A stretch of DNA of 64,000 nucleotides, from assembly GCA_023439185.1 (NCBI GenBank), contig JAEXOR010000003.1:124001-188000 (forward strand). The letters run 5' to 3'. Both the position numbers and the translations under genes were made by a program. The stretch's first letter is position 1. Every line of letters begins with the position of its first letter. The notes under the pieces were generated by a model. It had not been told where the DNA came from, made no database searches, and saw only the letters and a list, made by a program, of their open reading frames with translations. Shown piece by piece: positions 58,839-64,000 of this stretch. The DNA comes from Bacillota bacterium (lineage in GTDB: Bacteria; Bacillota; Desulfotomaculia; Desulfotomaculales; Desulfallaceae).

Positions 58839-59624
58839 TTACCGGCCTTTGAAAAGAGCCGGCCGCTTTTCAAAAAACGCTCCGGCGCCTTCTTTGGCAT
58901 CTTCTGTTCCGGTAACGATGCCAAAATAATGGGCCTCCATGGCACAGCCTGTGGCCAGATCGGTATCCAGGCCGGTATTGATGGCCCGTTTAGCCAGGGC
59001 CAGGGCAATGGGGGCCCGGCTGGCCAGGTCGGCGGCCAGTTCCTTGGCTTTGGCCGGCATCTCTTGCGCCGGGTATACTTTTTCCACAATCCTCAGTTCC
59101 AGGGCTTCCCTTGCTGTGATGCGTTTGCCTGTGTAAATAAGATATTTTGCCATTCCCTTGCCCACCAGCCTGGGTAAACGCTGGGTACCGCCGTTTCCCG
59201 GTATAACCCCCAGGCTGGTTTCCGTAAGACCAAGACGGGCGGTGTCAGCGGCCAGGCGAATGTCGCAGGCCAGGGCCAGTTCCAGCCCGCCGCCCAACGC
59301 AAAGCCGTTTATGGCGGCAATAACGGGCTTGCTAAGTTCCTCCAGGCTGGTCAGCAGTTTATTGGCGCGGCGGGCCAGTTCAACGCCGGCCATTGGATTC
59401 TCCAGCGCTTTGAGTTCGCCGATATCGGCGCCCCCGACAAAAGCTTTATCGCCGGCTCCGGTTATAATAACGGCGCCGATATCGCTATCACGCTCAATGT
59501 TTCTAATCACCTGTTCGAGTTCGTCAAGGGTTTCCCGGTTGAGGACATTCATTGCTTCGGGACGGTTAATGGTAATGGTCGCCACGCGTCCGTCCCGTTC
59601 CAGTAACAGGTTTTTGAACTCCAT
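58839..59624 (-). CDS. Enoyl-CoA hydratase (crotonase family)
   Basis: A 261-residue crotonase. INGFALGGGLELALACDIRLA (oxyanion-hole Gly) and LGVIPGNGGTQRLPRLVG (with the expected Glu region altered to N-G-G) identify the fold, and the length is typical. It hydrates an enoyl-CoA to the 3-hydroxyacyl-CoA. It is the third gene of the operon headed by the AbfD/HpaB-like gene. Confidence 0.92.
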   Translation of the reverse strand: MEFKNLLLERDGRVATITINRPEAMNVLNRETLDELEQVIRNIERDSDIGAVIITGAGDKAFVGGADIGELKALENPMAGVELARRANKLLTSLEELSKPVIAAINGFALGGGLELALACDIRLAADTARLGLTETSLGVIPGNGGTQRLPRLVGKGMAKYLIYTGKRITAREALELRIVEKVYPAQEMPAKAKELAADLASRAPIALALAKRAINTGLDTDLATGCAMEAHYFGIVTGTEDAKEGAGAFFEKRPALFKGR

Positions 59625-59657
59625 ATATTCCCCTCCATGGTGATGCCAAGGTTAAAG

Positions 59658-60512
59658 TTATTGATACGCAAAAAAACCCTCACTGCTTTTACGGCCGAGT
59701 TTACCGGCTCTGACCATTTGTTTGATGACCTGGGGAGCGGCGTATTGATTGTTTCGCAACTCGTCGGCCAGATATTCCATTACGAAGTAGGCGACGTCAA
59801 CACCGCCGAAATCCAGCAGTTCAAATGGGCCCATGGGATAGTTGAGGCCAAATTTAACTGCTTTATCAATATCTTCAACGGTAGCGACTCCTTCCTGGAG
59901 GAGACGGGCCGCCTCAATCATTTGAGGGATCATAATCCGGTTCACTATGAATCCGGGAGAATCCTTTTTTACATGCACAGTAACCTTGCCCAACGATTGC
60001 GCTAATTCTGTAGTAATGTTAATTGTTTCATCCGAGCTCTGGATGCCGCTGATTATTTCAACCAGGCGCATAACCTGCGCGGGATTAAAAAAGTGCATGC
60101 CGCAAACCTTTTCGGGCCGGCCTGAGGCGGCGGCTATTTCTGTAATTGACATGGAGGAAGTGTTCGTGGCGAAGACAACCTCGGGTCCGCAAACTTGATG
60201 CAGAGTTTGAAAAATTTCCTTTTTCAGCTCAAGCTGCTCCAACACGGCCTCAATGATGAAATCCGCGGGCTCCAGGTCTTCAATGACTGTTGTTTTTTTG
60301 ATCCTGGCTAAAGTCGTTTGGCGGGCTTCCTCAGTAAGCTTACCTTTTTCCACGGATCGGCTCATCAGTTTATCCATGTTGGCCACTGAACGTTCAACAT
60401 AGGCAATGTCCACGTCCCGAAGGATTACTTCATATCCCGACATGGCGACCAGATGCGCGATACCGGTGCCCATTGTTCCCGCTCCAACCACACCGACTGT
60501 CTTAATGGTCAT
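59658..60512 (-). CDS. 3-hydroxyacyl-CoA dehydrogenase
   Basis: A 284-residue NAD enzyme. VGVVGAGTMGTGIAHLVA is the Rossmann loop, NTSSMSITEIA and GMHFFNPAQVMRLVEIISG carry catalytic residues, and RIMIPQMIEAARLLQEG and the C-terminal dimer domain follow. Size and motifs match 3-hydroxybutyryl-CoA dehydrogenase. It stands between the AbfD/HpaB-like gene and the crotonase. Confidence 0.94.
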   Translation of the reverse strand: MTIKTVGVVGAGTMGTGIAHLVAMSGYEVILRDVDIAYVERSVANMDKLMSRSVEKGKLTEEARQTTLARIKKTTVIEDLEPADFIIEAVLEQLELKKEIFQTLHQVCGPEVVFATNTSSMSITEIAAASGRPEKVCGMHFFNPAQVMRLVEIISGIQSSDETINITTELAQSLGKVTVHVKKDSPGFIVNRIMIPQMIEAARLLQEGVATVEDIDKAVKFGLNYPMGPFELLDFGGVDVAYFVMEYLADELRNNQYAAPQVIKQMVRAGKLGRKSSEGFFAYQ

Positions 60513-60542
60513 AAATACTCCCCTTTCCGGGCTTTGGCTGTA

Positions 60543-62033
60543 CTAAACATTTGGCGGGAACACCGGCAATTCACTATAAATAGGATCACTGGTGCCATCG
60601 TCTATGCGGGCCGCCCGTTTGGCCGCCGCCTTGTAGCGGTTGAAATCCGCCAGCGCAAAGATGGAGAGTTTTTGCGCCGCCAGCGATCCTTCCGCGTGGA
60701 GGGTGATCACGTCCTCGTACGACGAACCCAGATCGCGGATCAGTTTGATTAGCTTGAGCCGGTGTTCTGTCTTAACCCCCAGTTTGGCTCCGAGGTATTT
60801 GTCGATAAGCGGGCGAAGCTCGGGATTCTCATAGTCCAGGGACGAGGGCGCCGTGGCCACTATCCCGCCGGCGATGTCCTGCACATATTTGATGGCCTGG
60901 TGCCAGTTGTCCGCGAAGAAGTATTTCGCGATATTGGCGTACATCGGATTCGGATAAACCAGGCCGGAGTCGGGATCCGTCACGCTGTGCTCGCAAGCGG
61001 CCCGGCCCATGATCTCGGTGGCTTCAGTGTAGTAAGTCAACCAGGTAAGCTTATCCCGGACATGGCCCATTTTGGCAACGTTATTGTATTCCGCCATCAG
61101 TGCGGCCGCGCCGGTCACCAGTTCCAGTTCGGCCGCCTTGTACGTCTCGGCGCTCAGGCGGTGAAAGTTGCCGAACATGTGGGCGATATCGCCGGCAAAG
61201 GGCCACTCGCCCTTGAGGAAAATCCGTTCATTGGGAATGAATACATCGTCGAAAATTACCATGGCGTCGTTGATGTAAATGCTGGCGCTCAGGGGATAGT
61301 CGAAGAAGTTATCCGCCTCTTTAATTTCCGGTTCGGCGGAAATAAAGGAGAGGCCTTTGGCGTTGGCCGGTACGCCGAATGACACGGCGTAAGCCTTATC
61401 GTCCTCCTTCATGGCCCGGCAGGGTACTACAATCAGCTCATTCGACAAAGGACCTTCGCTAATATGCGCTTTCGCGCCCCGGACTACGATTCCGTCCGGC
61501 CGTTCTTCCACAATGCGCACGTAATAGTCCTGGTGGGGCTGCTGCTGGGAGGGACGCAGGCTGCGGTCGCCCTTTACGTCCGTCATGGCCAGGGCAAGGC
61601 TTGCGTCTGTATCCTGGAGGTATTTACGGTAAGCCTCCACGTTTTGGGCATATTGAGTGCCGCATGCTTTGTCCACGTGCGGAGCAACGACCGTAACGGC
61701 ATTCAGCCCGTCTTTGCCCACGAATTTCGCTCCGGATGGTTTGCCATAGCAGACCCGGGCCCAGAGCTTGACGATTTCCCGCAGCCGCATTAAGTCCGCC
61801 CTGCTTTTCTGCTGCATAAACACAAAACTTACCGGGTCGCCGTATTCATTTATTGCGGTCACCAGATCCCGGTATTTTGGATCCTGCTGCATCACGTAGT
61901 CCATGGCCATCCACTTGATGCAGATTCTTAAAATGGGGTGATCGGTTACATCTTCTACGCGTTTTCCCATAAAGTATACAATACGTCCATCTTTGAGGCT
62001 TTCGATATACTGTTGAGGGGTGCGAAGCGCCAT
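60543..62033 (-). CDS. 4-hydroxybutyryl-CoA dehydratase/HpaB family flavoprotein lacking the Fe-S cysteines
   Basis: A 496-residue protein alignable over its whole length with 4-hydroxybutyryl-CoA dehydratase (AbfD) and 4-hydroxyphenylacetate 3-monooxygenase (HpaB): RTPQQYIESLKDGRIVYFMG, DPKGDRSLRPSQ-like VKGDRSLRPSQ, GIVVRGAKAHIS, FIPNERIFLKGE. From memory of AbfD, its cluster uses three cysteines and one histidine. The matching positions here read S (in GKPSGAKF), F and Y (in FHRLSAETYK), and only the His is kept. A cluster-free flavin enzyme is thus likely. It starts at ATG 62033 behind GGAGG and heads an operon with 3-hydroxyacyl-CoA dehydrogenase and crotonase. Confidence 0.82.
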   Translation of the reverse strand: MALRTPQQYIESLKDGRIVYFMGKRVEDVTDHPILRICIKWMAMDYVMQQDPKYRDLVTAINEYGDPVSFVFMQQKSRADLMRLREIVKLWARVCYGKPSGAKFVGKDGLNAVTVVAPHVDKACGTQYAQNVEAYRKYLQDTDASLALAMTDVKGDRSLRPSQQQPHQDYYVRIVEERPDGIVVRGAKAHISEGPLSNELIVVPCRAMKEDDKAYAVSFGVPANAKGLSFISAEPEIKEADNFFDYPLSASIYINDAMVIFDDVFIPNERIFLKGEWPFAGDIAHMFGNFHRLSAETYKAAELELVTGAAALMAEYNNVAKMGHVRDKLTWLTYYTEATEIMGRAACEHSVTDPDSGLVYPNPMYANIAKYFFADNWHQAIKYVQDIAGGIVATAPSSLDYENPELRPLIDKYLGAKLGVKTEHRLKLIKLIRDLGSSYEDVITLHAEGSLAAQKLSIFALADFNRYKAAAKRAARIDDGTSDPIYSELPVFPPNV

Positions 62034-62171
62034 ATGAGTTCCTCCTATCAAATATTTTTTGTTATCGGGCGGATAGCATGTTGAACAGCTTATAGTTCAT
62101 AGTTGGATTATTATAAGATCAATCGCATACCTCCTTTAATTTAAAGTTAAAGTTAGCTGAAAAACAATATG

Positions 62172-62187
62172 AGCAAAAAGCATACCA
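62172..62187 (-). promoter_or_regulatory. Sigma-54-type promoter of the AbfD/HpaB-like operon
   Basis: On the minus strand TGGTAT-GCTTT-TTGCT (62187-62172), with a perfect -12 (TTGCT) and GG at -24. It lies 139 bases before the gene start. Confidence 0.6.
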
Positions 62188-62202
62188 TAGACAAATATAA
62201 AC

Positions 62203-62240
62203 AAAAATCCCGGGGCGGATAAAGAGCGCCCGGGATTTTT
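62203..62240 (-). terminator. Terminator after the molybdoenzyme genes
   Basis: AAAAATCCCGGG (62203-62214) pairs with CCCGGGATTTTT (62229-62240). Leftward it runs into a T-rich stretch (TTTTTGTTTATATTTG). It lies between the dyad at 62272 and the promoter at 62172. Confidence 0.82.
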
Positions 62241-62271
62241 GCATGTTGCCTTGACGATGAACATAAAACAT

Positions 62272-62288
62272 ATTTAAATTGTATACAA
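62272..62288. promoter_or_regulatory. 17-bp dyad (activator site 5)
   Basis: TATTTA-AATTG-TATACA. It is 85 bases upstream of the -24 of the AbfD/HpaB-like promoter, similar to the spacing at the thiolase promoter. The match is weaker than sites 1, 3 and 4. Confidence 0.5.
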
Positions 62289-62324
62289 ACTATTACCGCC
62301 TGATAATATACTTAAGTAACAGTT

Positions 62325-63323
62325 CTATCTTATGCATTCCGGTTTGCCTGCAGACTTCTCAATGGCCCTTTTGACCAGCGTTTTGGCGATTTCCACTTTA
62401 TAGGCGTTTTTGGCCAGGGGCTTTGCCCCGGTTAAAGCAATGGCCGCCGCTTGTGCCGCGATCTCCGGGGACAGTTTTTTCCCGGTCAAAAACTCCTCCG
62501 CTTGCCGGGCGCGGACGGGCGTGGGGGCAACCGCCCCCAGGACGATGCGGGCGCCGGTGCAAACACTTTCTTCCGCGGTGATGATGGCAGCGACACTGAC
62601 GATGGCGAAGTCAATGGGCTTGCGGACGGTGAACTTGAGGAAGACCTGACCGGCGTTATGCGCCGGCTTTGGTGTGTCAATGGCGGTAATCATTTCGTCC
62701 GGGTCGAGCACATTGCCCAGGTTGGTGTAAAAATCCTCCACGGGAACCCGGCGTGTGCCTGCAGTGCCGGTTATATCAAGCTCTGCGCCCAGGGCGGTGA
62801 GGGCCACCGCCGTGTCCGAGGGGCAGACCGCAAAGCACTTTTTGGCCCCCATGACGGCGTGGTACTGGTTTTCACCGGCGGCGGCGGGACAGGTTTTGCC
62901 GCCCTTGCGGAAGCAGTTGATCATGCCGCCGATTTCATCCGGGTAGCGGTAGTACCAGCAGCGGGTATCCTGGCAAAGGTTGCCGCCGATGGTGGCCATG
63001 TTCCTGATCTGCATGGCGGCGACGGTGCCGGCGGCCTCGGCCAGGATGGGCCAGCTCCCATTGATTACGGGAGAGGATGATATGCCGGTCAGGGTCGCCA
63101 ACGCGCCGATTCTGATTTTATCCGCGTCCTCTTCAATTGCATCCAGGCCGGGGATGGTTTTTATGTTGATCACCGCTTCGGGGTAATCCGGCAGAATCCG
63201 GTCCTTTAAAACCCCGAGCAGATCGGTTCCTCCAGCGTTAAGTTTGGCGCCGCCCTGGTATTGCGCCAGCAGGCTGACGGCTTCCTCCACCGATTGGGCG
63301 TTAACATGAACGAAGGATTTCAT
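62325..63323 (-). CDS. Molybdoenzyme FAD subunit with extra cysteine insert (HcrB-like)
   Basis: A 332-residue protein of the xanthine dehydrogenase FAD-subunit family (KLNAGGTDLLGVLK, IRNMATIGGNLCQDTRCWYY). Unlike most relatives it has an insert with cysteines at about residues 117, 122, 137, 145, 163 and 167. A similar insert in the beta subunit of 4-hydroxybenzoyl-CoA reductase (HcrB) binds a 4Fe-4S cluster. It therefore probably belongs to a reductive, aromatic-ring-dehydroxylating or related hydroxylase. It begins directly after the Mo-subunit gene stop. Confidence 0.85.
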   Translation of the reverse strand: MKSFVHVNAQSVEEAVSLLAQYQGGAKLNAGGTDLLGVLKDRILPDYPEAVINIKTIPGLDAIEEDADKIRIGALATLTGISSSPVINGSWPILAEAAGTVAAMQIRNMATIGGNLCQDTRCWYYRYPDEIGGMINCFRKGGKTCPAAAGENQYHAVMGAKKCFAVCPSDTAVALTALGAELDITGTAGTRRVPVEDFYTNLGNVLDPDEMITAIDTPKPAHNAGQVFLKFTVRKPIDFAIVSVAAIITAEESVCTGARIVLGAVAPTPVRARQAEEFLTGKKLSPEIAAQAAAIALTGAKPLAKNAYKVEIAKTLVKRAIEKSAGKPECIR

Positions 63324-64000
63324 CTACTTCCCCTCCTTGCCGGCCTTGGCCGTTTTCCCCAGCGCCTTTAAGACCCTGTCCGGTGTGAGCGGGTATTCCG
63401 CCATGCGCACGCCAATGGCGTTGGACACCGCCATGAGCACGGCGGACGGACCCGGTGACGGGGTAATTTCGCCCACGCCCACGGCGTGGAAACGGTGACT
63501 GGGTAAAGGCGTTTCCAACACTTCATGTTCCATTCCGGGCAGTTCCGCGAAGGTGCGCCACTTGTAGTCAATCATATTGGGGTTCATGACGCGCCCCAGC
63601 CGGGTATCAAGGATCGTTTCTTCAAAGAGGGCGCTGTCGATGCCCGCGGAACCAAGGCAGCCGTTAAGCTGGTTGGTGAGCGAAGGGGGATCGATAATCT
63701 GCCCCACGTCGGTGGCGCCTACGACCTTGATTAAATCCACCTTGCCTGTTTCGGTGTCGACCTCCACTTCGGTAAAGATCATCATAAAGTTGGGCAAGGT
63801 AAAATCAGGCTCGAAACGGCCCTTGCCCATGATGGTGCGGTCGTAGCCCATCCCCTTGAACCAGGGGATTTTCTTATCGGGATCTCCTGTTACGTAAACC
63901 ATTCCGTCCCGGGTTTCCAGGTCCTCGGGCTGCACCTCGAATTGGGGGGCCATCAACTCCAGGAGCTGTTTTTTGGCGTCCTCGGCGGCGGCGATCACCG
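63324..64000 (-). CDS. Molybdopterin-binding subunit, C-terminal part (cut by window edge)
   Basis: About 225 residues of the C-terminal end of a CoxL/HcrA/XdhA-type large subunit. VGVGEITPSPGPSAVLMAVSNAIG holds the conserved active-site Glu of the xanthine oxidase family (G-x-G-E), and VDTETGKVDLIKVVGATDVGQIIDPPSLTNQLNGCLGSAGI is the standard preceding region. The remainder, and probably the small 2Fe-2S subunit, are outside the window. It pairs with the FAD subunit at 62325. Confidence 0.88.
   Translation of the reverse strand, partial: VIAAAEDAKKQLLELMAPQFEVQPEDLETRDGMVYVTGDPDKKIPWFKGMGYDRTIMGKGRFEPDFTLPNFMMIFTEVEVDTETGKVDLIKVVGATDVGQIIDPPSLTNQLNGCLGSAGIDSALFEETILDTRLGRVMNPNMIDYKWRTFAELPGMEHEVLETPLPSHRFHAVGVGEITPSPGPSAVLMAVSNAIGVRMAEYPLTPDRVLKALGKTAKAGKEGK

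Noticed and set aside
1..64000. CRISPR arrays, tRNA and rRNA genes, insertion sequences
   Set aside because: No regularly spaced repeats, tRNA-like cloverleaf, rRNA stretches or transposase genes were seen. The HNH gene and the integrase are the only mobility genes.

Overview
The window looks like chromosome of an anaerobic, spore-forming Firmicute of the Peptococcaceae/Desulfotomaculia type (Pelotomaculum, Cryptanaerobacter and Desulfotomaculum relatives). This is inferred from GC content, a LysM-SleB spore-cortex hydrolase, a threonine operon with an ApgM-type mutase and an HTH-ACT protein, and an anaerobic CoA-ester degradation cluster under sigma-54 control. The species is an inference. 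No rRNA, tRNA or CRISPR was seen, and no gap between genes exceeds 300 bases.

Bases 1 to about 34,140 are one end of a prophage that runs off the left edge. From right to left it carries a tyrosine integrase beside the 3' end of guaA, a moron-like pair (lipoprotein and unknown protein), an ImmA-type peptidase with a CI-like repressor, and a divergent switch region with five TTCC-N5-GGAA operators. A long leftward early operon follows: HTH regulators, small proteins, a fused SbcD-SbcC nuclease, a Lin1244-type initiator, a DnaC-type loader, a methylase-like protein, PcfK/PcfJ, a DUF5131 radical-SAM-like protein, RecU, a phage metallopeptidase, a beta clamp, an HNH protein, a lytic transglycosylase lipoprotein, a PD-(D/E)XK nuclease, an SNF2 helicase and an ArpU/RinA-like late regulator. 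Past a terminator, the late operon begins with an unusual cassette (2321-7311) and then terminase small and large subunits and portal. The cassette holds a Na+/solute symporter, a PP-loop protein, a stand-alone class II glutamine amidotransferase, a ParB-like protein, a second PP-loop/PAPS-reductase protein and a second ParB-like protein, all translationally overlapped. It is the best candidate here for an undescribed system, possibly nucleic-acid base modification or counter-defence.

Bases 34,142-42,900 are host housekeeping genes: guaA and hpt behind a strong promoter, the spore hydrolase, and a leftward operon of an HTH-ACT protein, hom, thrB, lysC, an ApgM-type mutase and a small unknown protein.

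Bases 42,935-64,000 are catabolic. They hold two metallo-beta-lactamase-fold hydrolases, an HSL-type esterase and several operons for uptake and beta-oxidation of an unidentified carboxylic acid: TRAP transporter, acyl-CoA synthetase, acyl-CoA dehydrogenase, enoyl-CoA hydratase, two-piece MaoC hydratase, 3-hydroxyacyl-CoA dehydrogenase, thiolase, SDR, Zn-alcohol dehydrogenase, an AbfD/HpaB-family protein and 4-hydroxybenzoyl-CoA-reductase-like molybdoenzyme subunits. In the middle is a PAS-type sigma-54 activator. I find five -24/-12 sigma-54-like promoters ahead of these operons and five copies of a 17-bp dyad (T[GA]T[AT]TA-N5-[TG]A[AT]ACA), four upstream of those promoters and one just before the activator gene. 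Together they outline a coherent regulon.
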